A DNA stretch of 64,000 bases from JBDHTQ01 sp039808765 (GTDB taxonomy: Bacteria; Pseudomonadota; Alphaproteobacteria; UBA2400). Shown here one piece after another: positions 44,230-52,645 of the stretch (the stretch's first letter is position 1; each line of letters starts with the position of its first letter). The stretch spans positions 100,713 through 164,712 of the forward strand of contig JBDHTQ010000005.1 in NCBI GenBank assembly GCA_039808765.1, in the 5' to 3' direction. The notes beneath the pieces are model-generated. The model was not told the origin of the DNA. It saw only the letters and a program-made list of their open reading frames with translations, and made no database searches. The translations under genes and the position numbers were made by a program.

Positions 44230-44748
44230 TTTTGTCTCTTTCTGTTAAGTGTTACACCTCTAAAACGCTTGCTTAGAAGTTTTGTTCCCAAACAGAAAAA
44301 ACAACAACGAATTTTACGCTTAAATTGTATTTAACTATTTGAAATTGTTACGGGCCCGGAGGCAGATCCAAATTTCGTGTATGGGTTGCCGGAGTTTTTG
44401 GCTGGTCGTCCAATAACTTATTTCTAAGTTCAGTAAAAAAATTTACACTAAATTCAATGCCATCCGTAGCATAGCTAACGAGTTCCTCATGAATTTTACT
44501 TCCTTCATCCTCACCCATGATATCCACATCTCAGCCATGGCCACCTTTGACCATCACTGAATCATCACTTCGATCCTCTGGGAGTTCTCAAAATTGAATG
44601 AGGTCTGAGCCTAATATATTCATGATTGAATCGTCGAGCTATTCTCGAGGGGCTAAAAGCCTTTTGACTTTGAGATTGCGGTTATTGTAAGACTTAGCAA
44701 TACCCTAATATGTCAATTATATGCATTTTCTTTAAAAAGGAGCAAAAA
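44230..44748. other. 519-base gene-poor region
   Basis: It contains the promoter region of the entericidin gene and one weak minus-strand frame (44348-44518). No RNA gene or repeat is recognised. Confidence 0.4.
44348..44518 (-). CDS. Possible small hypothetical protein
   Basis: A 56-codon frame starting M-G-E-D-E-G-S-K-I-H with an acidic helical first half and a Pro-rich end (D-L-P-P-G-P). Protein-like composition is the only support; the ribosome-binding site is poor and a stop lies just upstream. It may be a gene remnant. Confidence 0.25.
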   Translation of the reverse strand: MGEDEGSKIHEELVSYATDGIEFSVNFFTELRNKLLDDQPKTPATHTRNLDLPPGP

Positions 44749-45174
44749 ATGGGTTTTCATAAATGCGATGCGCCTGCGAGTGGTTATATTCATCGTAGGG
44801 CATCTCCTTTGTTTTCACCTAATAGTTCTGGTGATAATATCGTTGCTTTTGATTCTAAAAGAAGATGGCAGTTCCCTGATGCTCTTTGTTATTACATTTG
44901 GGACTGTGGGTATCAGCCTCCTGCAGCATTTGTTGATGATATTATGAATGGGGAGGTTACAGAAGCATTTCGTCTTCAAACCAAAGGGCTCCCTAACGCA
45001 ACTACAGACGATTTTAATGGTCAAACTGGAGGCGTTATTGGATACCTCTCACAAGCAGAGGTTGATGCTGCTGCACGTAACCCATGGGGCCCGCCTGAGG
45101 GCTTCAGGGAAAAATTGGTTGCTATTATGGTCCCGCTGTTTGCCCGACAGGGTTTGACATTTCAGTGTGGGTAA
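44749..45174 (+). CDS. Hypothetical protein
   Basis: A 141-residue soluble protein that I do not recognise. It contains several cysteines and aromatic residues in the first half (Y-Y-I-W-D-C-G-Y) and a Gly/Asn-rich centre. The ATG at 44749 follows a strong AAGGAG site; the frame upstream to 44710 is not needed. It is a lone gene between gene-poor DNA and rpsA, and its end abuts a fragment of the palindromic repeat. Confidence 0.55.
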   Translation: MGFHKCDAPASGYIHRRASPLFSPNSSGDNIVAFDSKRRWQFPDALCYYIWDCGYQPPAAFVDDIMNGEVTEAFRLQTKGLPNATTDDFNGQTGGVIGYLSQAEVDAAARNPWGPPEGFREKLVAIMVPLFARQGLTFQCG

Positions 45175-45194
45175 TCTTCGGGAGATGCGCTCTT
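45175..45194 (+). repeat. Fragment of the palindromic repeat (copy E)
   Basis: TCTTCGGGAGATGCGCTCTT equals the last 20 bases or so of the repeat family (compare copy C). The rest of the element is missing. It begins directly after the stop of the hypothetical gene. Confidence 0.6.
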
Positions 45195-45202
45195 GTATAA
45201 GC

Positions 45203-45231
45203 AAAAAGCCGTGGAGTTTCCTCCACGGCTT
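45203..45231 (-). terminator. Rho-independent terminator of rpsA
   Basis: An 11-base perfect stem AAGCCGTGGAG / CTCCACGGCTT with a four-base loop. On the minus strand it is followed by TTTTT, 24 bases after the rpsA stop. Confidence 0.92.
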
Positions 45232-45254
45232 CAAGCATTTTATGAAGAAGAATT

Positions 45255-46985
45255 TTACTTCTTCTGACCTTCTTTAGTAGCGAAACCGAGAATGTCGCCC
45301 AGTGTCGCACCGCTATCAACGGAGCCATACTCGGCAAGTGCTTTCTTCTCTTCTTCCACTTCGCGAGCCTTGATCGACAGGCCGATCTTGCGGCTGTTGC
45401 GATCAACAGTTGTGACTTTGGCGTCCACTTTCTCGCCCACAGCAAAACGTTCAGGACGTTGTTCGCTACGGTCACGGCTCAAGTCCGCTTTCTTGATGAA
45501 GCCGGTATAGCCATCAGCGATCGTTACATCGATGCCCGCATCATTGATCGCACTCACGGTACATGTCACAACATCACCTTTGTGGATGGACGAAACAGCG
45601 CCTTCAAACGGATCGGTCGTCAGTTGCTTGATGCCGAGGCTGATACGTTCTTTTTCAGCGTCGATTTCAAGAACTTTGAATTTGACGACATCACCCTTCT
45701 TGTAGTCTTTGATGGCTTCTTCACCTGAGCGGCCCCAATCGAGGTCGGACATGTGAATCATGCCATCGATGTCCCCCGGTAAGGCCACGAACAAACCGAA
45801 CTCGGTAATATTGCGGATTTCGCCTTCGAGTTCATCATCCACTTTATGGGATTGCTCAAAGCTGGACCATGGGTTGTCTTGGCATTGCTTGATGCCGAGG
45901 CTGATGCGACGCTTGGATTGATCAACATCCAAGACCTGTACTTCAACTTCTTGGTCCGCAGTGAGAATCTTGTTCGGGTGAACATTCTTCTTCGTCCATG
46001 ACATTTCAGAAACGTGAACCAGACCTTCAATGCCGGTTTCCAGCTCAACAAACGCACCGTAATCCGTGATGTTGGTCACTTTACCGGTGTAGCGTGTGCC
46101 AGGTTGGAAACGGTTGGCGACATCAGCCCACGGATCGCTCTCAAGCTGCTTCATGCCCAAGCTGATACGCTGGGTATCAGGGTTGAAGCGGATCACCTGA
46201 ACATCAACCGTTTGGCCGATAGTCAACGCTTCGCCAGGGTGGTTAACACGACGCCATGCAATATCGGTAACGTGCAGGAGTCCATCCACACCGCCAAGAT
46301 CAACGAACGCACCGTAATCGGTAATGTTCTTGACCACACCTTGCAGGATTTGACCTTCCTTGAGGCCGGCGACCAGCTCCGTACGGGCTTCAGCGCGGCT
46401 CTCTTCAAGCACAGCGCGGCGTGAGACAACAATGTTTGCGCGCTGACGGTCCATCTTCAAGATTTGGAAAGGCTGCGGTGTGCCCATTAGCGGGGTGACA
46501 TCACGCACAGGGCGAATATCTACCTGACTGCCCGGCAAAAAAGCGATCGCTCCACCCAAGGAGACGTTGAATCCCCCCTTGATTTTGCCGAAAATAACGC
46601 CGGTGACACGTTCGTTGCGTTGGAATGATTCTTCCAAAACAGTCCATGCTTCTTCGCGGCGGGCTTTCTCGCGCGACAGCATCACATCACCGTTGCGGTC
46701 TTCCATGCGCTCAACGAAAACTTCAACCACATCGCCGGGTTTAACGCTGACCTTGCCGTCACTGCCGACGAATTCCTTGACCGGAATAAGACCTTCAGAT
46801 TTCAAGCCTACATCAATGGTTACGAAATCATCACTACGGGCAACAACGCGGCCCTTGATGACACTCCCTTCCAGATTTTCGGAAGCACCAAAGCTTTCTT
46901 CCAGCAGGCTGGCGAAGCTTTCAAAGTGATGTTCAGATTTTGTATTTTCCTTAGGGCCAGCTTTGGCCATAGCAGAACGAGCCAT
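45255..46985 (-). CDS. rpsA: 30S ribosomal protein S1
   Basis: S1 brings mRNA to the 30S subunit and is essential in most Gram-negative bacteria. The 576-residue protein contains six S1 (OB-fold) domains; copies are clearest at T-D-Y-G-A-F-V-D-L-G-G-V-D-G-L-L-H and three similar later repeats. The frame extends to 47078, but the ATG at 46985 (M-A-R-S-A-M-A-K) has a GAGAGG site and the right N-terminal length. The usual upstream neighbour cmk is absent; a pilin gene lies there instead. Confidence 0.96.
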   Translation of the reverse strand: MARSAMAKAGPKENTKSEHHFESFASLLEESFGASENLEGSVIKGRVVARSDDFVTIDVGLKSEGLIPVKEFVGSDGKVSVKPGDVVEVFVERMEDRNGDVMLSREKARREEAWTVLEESFQRNERVTGVIFGKIKGGFNVSLGGAIAFLPGSQVDIRPVRDVTPLMGTPQPFQILKMDRQRANIVVSRRAVLEESRAEARTELVAGLKEGQILQGVVKNITDYGAFVDLGGVDGLLHVTDIAWRRVNHPGEALTIGQTVDVQVIRFNPDTQRISLGMKQLESDPWADVANRFQPGTRYTGKVTNITDYGAFVELETGIEGLVHVSEMSWTKKNVHPNKILTADQEVEVQVLDVDQSKRRISLGIKQCQDNPWSSFEQSHKVDDELEGEIRNITEFGLFVALPGDIDGMIHMSDLDWGRSGEEAIKDYKKGDVVKFKVLEIDAEKERISLGIKQLTTDPFEGAVSSIHKGDVVTCTVSAINDAGIDVTIADGYTGFIKKADLSRDRSEQRPERFAVGEKVDAKVTTVDRNSRKIGLSIKAREVEEEKKALAEYGSVDSGATLGDILGFATKEGQKK

Positions 46986-47137
46986 ACGTATTCTATCCTC
47001 TCGCAATGAAAACTCATTGCTGGTTGCTGCCTGAATGCTGATGAGGAGAAATCCGTAAAGGGACGCGCCGATCAGCAACCTTGTAAAAGCGTTTTACATG
47101 TCTGTCGGCAGCAGGGGTGCCAGAAACGCAAAACGGC

Positions 47138-47156
47138 GTTAGGCACCACGCCTAAC
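47138..47156 (-). promoter_or_regulatory. Hairpin in the rpsA 5' leader
   Basis: The perfect stem GTTAGGC / GCCTAAC with a five-base loop lies within the roughly 190-base leader between the rpsA promoter and start codon. S1 is known to control its own translation in Escherichia coli through leader structure; a like role here is inference. Confidence 0.4.
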
Positions 47157-47180
47157 ACTTCTCATTTTCAGAGATGCGGC

Positions 47181-47209
47181 TTTATAGGCTCTTTTGAGTC
47201 AAAACGCAA
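47181..47209 (-). promoter_or_regulatory. Promoter of rpsA
   Basis: On the minus strand TTGCGT and TATAAA are 17 bases apart, pointing to a start site near 47174. This gives a long untranslated leader before rpsA. Confidence 0.6.
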
Positions 47210-47235
47210 TGATTTACTATACGTAATAAAATATC

Positions 47236-47865
47236 TTAATGTACTAAGGTTGTTACAAACGAAAGATTGTTGATGCTCAGCGTGCATGCCGAGAGGGCAG
47301 AATTGAGATCAATTGGAAAAGTATTTGCATGCCATGTTGAGTAACCATTAACAGATACCGTTTGCAGGCCCATGCCAATGAGAGATATTGACGAGCTTTT
47401 CTCTATATTACTGGTTGTTTTGATCAACAGTTGAACACAGGCTGAGGCAGGTACGCCGTTAATCGCGAAATTAACACGAGCATTAGGGTTTCCTGTTGCG
47501 TTGTATGCAACGGTTGCCCAGAGCGAACCTCCAAAAGGATTATAGCCTTTCGTGGAAGAAGTTATCCAGTTTTCAGGATAAACTTTTAAAGCAATCAGCG
47601 TGCTTGTCACTGCGGTGCCATTGGCAACGGATAATGCGTCACCAATGGTATAGCGATCTTGCAGGCGATGAATTGAAAAGAAAAGACCACTTAAGGTATC
47701 CTCAATTTTTTTGTTTTCGATAACTTTTCCCGACGCAACCCACGTCGAGCCAAGCACCAGCCCAATGATGGCCAAAACAATGGCAGATTCAATCAGGGAG
47801 TACCCTTTCAATTGAAAGATCATATCGGGTGATGTGTTGCGGATGAATCTCATTTTGGTCAACAT
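47236..47865 (-). CDS. PilS-like type IVb major pilin
   Basis: A 209-residue prepilin. A leader of about 20 residues ends in Lys-Gly before Y-S-L-I-E-S-A-I-V-L-A-I-I-G, with Glu at +5 as in type IV pilins, although +1 is Tyr rather than Phe or Met. The rest resembles PilS of type IVb pili: K-V-Y-P-E-N-W, N-P-F-G-G-S-L-W, P-A-S-A-C-V-Q-L and a second Cys near the C-terminus that would close the disulphide-bonded D-region. The frame runs upstream through tRNA-Leu, so the start must be near ATG 47865 or ATG 47853; no strong ribosome-binding site is seen. No assembly genes are adjacent. Confidence 0.82.
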   Translation of the reverse strand: MLTKMRFIRNTSPDMIFQLKGYSLIESAIVLAIIGLVLGSTWVASGKVIENKKIEDTLSGLFFSIHRLQDRYTIGDALSVANGTAVTSTLIALKVYPENWITSSTKGYNPFGGSLWATVAYNATGNPNARVNFAINGVPASACVQLLIKTTSNIEKSSSISLIGMGLQTVSVNGYSTWHANTFPIDLNSALSACTLSINNLSFVTTLVH

Positions 47866-47927
47866 AGTTACCAAAATAATATGATTGTAAAGTGTTAAAC
47901 TGAATAAAGACGTATATTGTGGCACCG

Positions 47928-48013
47928 TGGTACCTGCGACCGGACTTGAACCGGTACGGTCTTGCGACCTCAGGATTTTAAGTCCTGTGCGTCTACCATT
48001 CCGCCACGCAGGC
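47928..48013 (-). tRNA. tRNA-Leu (anticodon TAA)
   Basis: A class II tRNA on the minus strand with acceptor GCCTGCG / CGCAGGT, anticodon loop C-T-T-A-A-A-A, a long variable arm, T-arm GGTTCAAGTCC and an encoded CCA. It is 86 bases long. Confidence 0.95.
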
Positions 48014-48026
48014 GCCACGGCGCGCA

Positions 48027-48055
48027 CCATAATAACAAAAGTGGTTGTTCGTCAA
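48027..48055 (-). promoter_or_regulatory. Promoter of tRNA-Leu
   Basis: TTGACG, 17 bases, then TTATGG on the minus strand, about 14 bases before the mature tRNA. The -35 element is strong and the -10 element weak. Confidence 0.5.
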
Positions 48056-48176
48056 TCTAAATTCTTCGATAAAATCATTATCCCTGCACACAATTGGGAT
48101 AATAGTGTAGGGTAGGGCGACTGAGTAAAAATTTTATAAGGTCATATCTCTGTGTGAATTAAGTTTGGAGTTAGCT

Positions 48177-48608
48177 ATGATTATGAATGATAGTGGGCTT
48201 CTGCAAGTAGCAATGATTCCAGAATTATCCAGTGTTGAACAGATCTTTCATGCAGCAGTTACCGTAGTTGCTAATCGCATTTTCGGAACTAACGTTGGCA
48301 GTGTAATTCCAATTCCTGGAGCATCATATCCCTCTGGTGGGGTTGTTGTGGGGGGGGCAATTGTGCATGTGGACAGAACACGAGTATTTGTTGTTACAGG
48401 TGTAACTTTTAGAAGACTCAGGGAGGTGTCTGATTGTTATAGAGAGACTGCCGTGTGCTGCGCTCTAGACTTTGCCTGTAAGGCATTCAGAATGGATGGT
48501 TGTGGCGGGCTGAAAAAATTAATAGACAGACATCATGTTGAATATGGTAAAACTGACCGACCACTAAAAGCTTTGATACCGCACAATCACATAATTGAGT
48601 TGGCTTGA
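48177..48608 (+). CDS. Hypothetical protein
   Basis: A 143-residue protein, not recognised. It has a Gly/Val-rich hydrophobic centre (about residues 45-65) and a Cys-rich stretch (C-Y-R-E-T-A-V-C-C-A-L-D-F-A-C) near residue 90. The frame begins at a TTG at 48165, but the ATG at 48177 has a GGAG site at good spacing. A hairpin terminator follows, so it is a single-gene unit. Confidence 0.5.
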   Translation: MIMNDSGLLQVAMIPELSSVEQIFHAAVTVVANRIFGTNVGSVIPIPGASYPSGGVVVGGAIVHVDRTRVFVVTGVTFRRLREVSDCYRETAVCCALDFACKAFRMDGCGGLKKLIDRHHVEYGKTDRPLKALIPHNHIIELA

Positions 48609-48642
48609 ACAGCAGCTTTTTTGAGAATGCTGTTGTTTCTTT
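48608..48642 (+). terminator. Probable terminator after the 48.2 kb gene
   Basis: Stem AACAGCA / TGCTGTT with a loop of about 13 bases, followed by GTTTCTTT. It overlaps the end of the stop codon. Confidence 0.5.
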
Positions 48643-48734
48643 ATGAGAATCTACCAAAAGGGTAAATATCCCCAAACGATGCGGTGATAGTATGATTCCG
48701 TGAAAGGGCTTTTTAATTTGGTGTAATTCCTGAT

Positions 48735-48765
48735 TTTAAAAGGTGCCCCCTTGCAGGAGCACCTT
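48735..48765 (-). terminator. Probable terminator of the 48.8-49.2 kb gene
   Basis: Stem AAGGTGC / GCACCTT on the minus strand, followed by TTTTAAAA, about 45 bases after the stop codon. Confidence 0.6.
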
Positions 48766-48808
48766 ATTAAGCCAAAATTCACGACACATGATGGTATTGT
48801 AAAGTAGC

Positions 48809-49192
48809 TTAGGCTTCCTCTGATTTCAGCTCAAAGTAGGTGTTTCTAAGTTCGTTATGAAGCTCATCCTCATCAAGCATTGGGGCTTTGACATAGAGGA
48901 TTTCCGTATCTTCATGAAGAAGACGCTCCACACCTTCAATTTGCGCAATTCGTTTAATTAAAAGCTGGAATTTTTCTTTGCCTAAAACGGTTTCCGCCGC
49001 ATCATTAATCCAGACTGAGTAGGTGTAATCGGAGAGCAAGTCTTCAATGTCTTGCTCTTCTTCATCTGCCCCACCATCAAAAAAAATCGCATCTTCATTA
49101 AGTGAGATACGATTGATTTCGAATAAACCGTCTTCAATTTCAACAACTTCATCAGCTGTGAGCGTTGCCCCATCATCGTCACAATTGGTCAT
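48809..49192 (-). CDS. Acidic hypothetical protein
   Basis: A 127-residue strongly acidic soluble protein (runs such as D-D-D-G and D-E-E-E-Q-D) with a more ordered centre, L-L-I-K-R-I-A-Q-I-E-G-V-E-R-L-L-H-E-D. No family is recognised. A perfect GGAGG site precedes the ATG. It lies 52 bases downstream of trpS on the same strand and may share its transcript. Confidence 0.6.
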   Translation of the reverse strand: MTNCDDDGATLTADEVVEIEDGLFEINRISLNEDAIFFDGGADEEEQDIEDLLSDYTYSVWINDAAETVLGKEKFQLLIKRIAQIEGVERLLHEDTEILYVKAPMLDEDELHNELRNTYFELKSEEA

Positions 49193-49244
49193 ACGTTGCC
49201 TCCTGTTTAGCGGATTATTATAAACAGGACGAAGTGTAACCGAT

Positions 49245-50240
49245 TTAGAAAAATCCGGCAGTCTTTTTTACACGTTTTAGTACAGGCGTGGCAATTTCGC
49301 GCGCTTTTGCGGCGCCATTTTCAAGTATTCGATCAATAATCGTTGGGTCTTTCAGCAGATTGTGATAGCTTTCACGTGCATTTTTAAAGTTTTGTACATG
49401 AATATGGGCGAGTTCTTCTTTTGCTTTGCCATAACCAAGCCCGCCACCCAGAAAACGCTTTTCAAAATCTGCTAATTGTTCAGGTGTGGCAATGGCCATG
49501 TAGAGTTGATAAATCAGATTATCTTTCGATTTGGGTTCTTCGGGGGCTTTGCTATCAGTCTTGACCCGTTTATAAAGCTTAACGAGTTCATCCTCCTCGG
49601 TAAAAAGGGGAATAATATTGCCGTAACTTTTGCTCATCTTACGTCCGTCAAAGCCGGGTAGCTCCATAACGCTTTCTTCAAGCGAGGCCTCGGGAAGCTT
49701 AAAGACATCGGTGTTGTAAAAAGCATTCACGCTTCCGGCAATATCCCGCGCAAATTCGATATGTTGACGTTGATCACGCCCAACGGGGACAATGTCAATA
49801 TCGTAAAGAAGAATGTCAGCCGTCATCAGCATGGGGTAGTTATAAACGCCCATGTTGACGCCAATGTCAGGATCTTCACCTTCGGGGGTGTCTTGAACGA
49901 TGGCTTTATACGCATGGGCTCTGTTCATCAAACCTTTGGGCGTGAAATTCATAAGAAAACACATCAGCTCAAAGTGCTCCGGCACATCCGATTGACGAAA
50001 GAAAATACATTCATCAGGATTAAAGCCCACACTGATCAAGGTGGCAGCCAGTTCATGGGATAGTTGGTTGAGATTACGGCGTGCATTAGGATTATTCAGT
50101 GCATGGTAATCAGGAATAAAAATCAGCGATTCGTTTTCCGATGTGCGAATGTTGTTAATAAACGGCCTGAGCATTCCTGCATAGTTGCCGATGTGGGGTG
50201 TTCCCGTCGGTTTAATGCCGGAAAGAATGCGCTTTTTCAT
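49245..50240 (-). CDS. trpS: Tryptophan--tRNA ligase
   Basis: A class I aminoacyl-tRNA synthetase that charges tRNA-Trp. The 331-residue protein has the HIGH-type motif T-P-H-I-G-N-Y near residue 14 and the K-M-S-K-S loop near residue 199 (G-R-K-M-S-K-S-Y-G-N), with V-G-x-D-Q-x-Q-H-I-E near residue 152. Its start overlaps the end of ruvX by 4 bases, so the two are translated together. Confidence 0.97.
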   Translation of the reverse strand: MKKRILSGIKPTGTPHIGNYAGMLRPFINNIRTSENESLIFIPDYHALNNPNARRNLNQLSHELAATLISVGFNPDECIFFRQSDVPEHFELMCFLMNFTPKGLMNRAHAYKAIVQDTPEGEDPDIGVNMGVYNYPMLMTADILLYDIDIVPVGRDQRQHIEFARDIAGSVNAFYNTDVFKLPEASLEESVMELPGFDGRKMSKSYGNIIPLFTEEDELVKLYKRVKTDSKAPEEPKSKDNLIYQLYMAIATPEQLADFEKRFLGGGLGYGKAKEELAHIHVQNFKNARESYHNLLKDPTIIDRILENGAAKAREIATPVLKRVKKTAGFF

Positions 50241-50734
50241 GAATCAAAATCCTTACCAGAAGTAGACTTTTTGTTATTAATATAATCGATTGCGCCTTGC
50301 AAGATGTATGCGGCGGCCAGCTTATCAATAACCGCTGAACGTTTAGCGCGACTCATGTCAGCCACGTTGATTAATTCACGCTGAATGGCGGCAGTTGAAA
50401 AACGCTCATCCCAAAAAACGATGGGAAGTGAAAAAGCTTTATCTAAATTTGCGCCTAGGGTTCGTGCCGCTTGTGCTGCGGGGCCGAAGTGGCCGGAAAG
50501 TTCGAGTGGTAGCCCAATAATAAACGCACCCACATCCCATTCTCTAATGATGGACTGAAGTTTTTGCACAAGCCCCGAAAATTTATCGCGCTTGACGATG
50601 CTGTGAGCAGAGGCGAGGGTGAGTCGTGCATCGCTTAATGCAATTCCGACTTGTTTGGCACCGTTATCAATACCTAAAAGCGTTTGGTTTGGGCGTAAAA
50701 GCGAGGGTAGATCGTCGAGCTTGCAGATTGGCAT
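50237..50734 (-). CDS. ruvX: RuvX/YqgF-type RNase H-fold nuclease
   Basis: YqgF/RuvX proteins have an RNase H fold and act in pre-16S rRNA processing or as putative Holliday junction resolvases. The 165-residue protein has G-I-D-N-G-A-K-Q-V-G-I-A-L-S-D near residue 22, G-L-P-L-E-L-S-G-H near residue 95 and W-D-E-R-F-S-T near residue 128, all typical. It is divergent from gatC with 45 bases between the starts, where both promoters must lie. Confidence 0.93.
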   Translation of the reverse strand: MPICKLDDLPSLLRPNQTLLGIDNGAKQVGIALSDARLTLASAHSIVKRDKFSGLVQKLQSIIREWDVGAFIIGLPLELSGHFGPAAQAARTLGANLDKAFSLPIVFWDERFSTAAIQRELINVADMSRAKRSAVIDKLAAAYILQGAIDYINNKKSTSGKDFDS

Positions 50735-50779
50735 GGTGAGTGCTAGTTTGCACGGAAGTTATTGAAATGGGAAGAGACG

Positions 50780-51067
50780 ATGACTTTAAATAGCAATGAT
50801 GTCTTAAAAATTGCCAACCTTGCGCGCATTCATGTGACACCAGAAGAGCAGGAGCTTTTGGCTCAACAGCTCAGCAACATTCTGGATATGATGAAGCAAT
50901 TAAATCAGATTGACACAACAGGCGTTGAACCACTGACGTCGGTTGCCAAGCAAAAACTGCCGCGGCGTGCCGATGATATTACCGATGGAGGGTATGCTGC
51001 CGATCTGTTGGCGAACGGGCCGGATGTGATGGGTGACTTCTTTGTTGTGCCGAAAGTGATTGAATAA
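50780..51067 (+). CDS. gatC: Asp/Glu-tRNA amidotransferase subunit C
   Basis: GatC is the small stabilising subunit of the GatCAB enzyme that amidates Glu-tRNA-Gln or Asp-tRNA-Asn. The ATG at 50780 with a GAAGAG site gives 95 residues, the normal size. The pattern I-A-N-L-A-R-I near residue 10, an I-L-D-M-M-K-Q-L helix and the end V-P-K-V-I-E are typical. Its last base is the first base of gatA. Confidence 0.95.
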   Translation: MTLNSNDVLKIANLARIHVTPEEQELLAQQLSNILDMMKQLNQIDTTGVEPLTSVAKQKLPRRADDITDGGYAADLLANGPDVMGDFFVVPKVIE

Positions 51068-52554
51068 TGACTGCATTAACCGATCTTACAATTTCTGATG
51101 CTCTTGCAGGGTTGAAGGCTAAAAAGTTTTCTGCGCTTGAAGTGGTTGAGGCTCATATCGTTGCCAGTGAGAAGACGCAACCCTATCTCAATGCCTATAT
51201 CACGCAGACTGCCGATATTGCGCGCAAGGCTGCTAAAGAATCTGATGCGCGCTATGCTGCGGGGACACCCGGTCGATTGGAAGGTATTCCGCTTGCGATT
51301 AAAGACCTGTATTGCACGGTTGATGTTCTAACGACGGCTTCATCGCATATTCTTGATGGTTTCATTCCCAAATATGAAAGTACAGTGACGTCGCATTTAT
51401 GGCGGGACGGTGCGGTGATGTTGGGGAAGGTGGGGTTGGATGAATTCGCGATGGGATCATCCTCCAATACGAATTATTATGGAACAATCGTTAACCCTTG
51501 GTCGCCCTGGGATGGTCAAAAGTTTACAACCAAACTGGTTCCAGGTGGCTCGTCGGGCGGTTCAGCGGCCATTGTTGCTGCGCGAGGTGCTATGGGTGCC
51601 ACGGCGACTGATACCGGTGGATCAATTCGCCAGCCTGCAAGTTTTACGGGTATTTCAGGCATTAAACCGACTTACGGTCGGTGCTCACGTTGGGGAATTA
51701 TTGCATTTGCGTCGTCACTTGATCAAGCAGGGCCGATGGCCCGCTCGGTTAAAGACTGTGCGATCATGCTGGAAAGCATGGCCGGTTTTGATCCGAAAGA
51801 TAGCACAAGCGTGAATTTGCCGGTTCCCGAATGGACGCGCAACATTTCCGCTAACTTGAAGGGTAAAAAAATCGGCATTCCCAAAGAATATCGCGTCGAT
51901 GGCATTCCCGCTGAAATTGATGCAATGTGGATGAAGGGGGTCGAATGGCTTAAAGCCCATGGGGCAGAGGTGGTCGAGGTTTCTCTCCCTCACACCAAGT
52001 ATGCCTTGCCGGTTTATTATATTATTGCCCCTGCTGAATGCTCGTCCAATCTGGCGCGCTATGATGGTGTGCGATTTGGCTTGCGGGTTGATCCTGGTGG
52101 TTCTTTGGCAGATATGTATAAAGCCACGCGTGCTGCCGGGTTTGGTAAAGAAGTGCGGCGCCGTATTTTGATCGGTACCTATGTTCTTTCTGCTGGTTAT
52201 TATGATGCCTATTATAATAAAGCATTGCGCGTTCGTGCAAAAATCGCCGAGGATTTTACCAAAGCATTTGAAACCGTTGATGCCATTCTGACTCCTACAG
52301 CACCAAGTACGGCTTTTGAAGTCGGTGTGAATGATGATGATCCGGTCAAAATGTATCTAAACGACATTTTTACGATTCCTGCTTCCTTGGCGGGGTTACC
52401 GGGCATGAGTGTTCCTGCAGGACTTGCTCAAGACGGATTACCGTTAGGATTGCAAATTATCGGTAAACCCTTTGATGAGCAAACGGTGCTGAATGTCGGT
52501 CAGGCTATAGAGGATGCGGCGAATTTCACAGCGAGGCCAAAGGCCCTGTTTTAG
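51067..52554 (+). CDS. gatA: Asp/Glu-tRNA amidotransferase subunit A
   Basis: GatA is the glutaminase subunit and releases ammonia from glutamine. The 495-residue amidase has the Ser-Ser-Lys catalytic set: Lys in P-L-A-I-K-D near residue 79, the G-G-S-S-G-G-S-A-A segment near residue 161 and T-G-G-S-I-R-Q-P-A near residue 183 with the nucleophile Ser. The gene overlaps gatC by one base. gatB, expected next, is not present in the window. Confidence 0.97.
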   Translation: MTALTDLTISDALAGLKAKKFSALEVVEAHIVASEKTQPYLNAYITQTADIARKAAKESDARYAAGTPGRLEGIPLAIKDLYCTVDVLTTASSHILDGFIPKYESTVTSHLWRDGAVMLGKVGLDEFAMGSSSNTNYYGTIVNPWSPWDGQKFTTKLVPGGSSGGSAAIVAARGAMGATATDTGGSIRQPASFTGISGIKPTYGRCSRWGIIAFASSLDQAGPMARSVKDCAIMLESMAGFDPKDSTSVNLPVPEWTRNISANLKGKKIGIPKEYRVDGIPAEIDAMWMKGVEWLKAHGAEVVEVSLPHTKYALPVYYIIAPAECSSNLARYDGVRFGLRVDPGGSLADMYKATRAAGFGKEVRRRILIGTYVLSAGYYDAYYNKALRVRAKIAEDFTKAFETVDAILTPTAPSTAFEVGVNDDDPVKMYLNDIFTIPASLAGLPGMSVPAGLAQDGLPLGLQIIGKPFDEQTVLNVGQAIEDAANFTARPKALF

Positions 52555-52645
52555 AAAATCTGCTTAAATGCTTAGCAAAATGGGCAAGCAAATGCCAATC
52601 TTCATGTTGGAGCTGTACTTTCTGGAGAAAAGGTAACGGGTTCAG

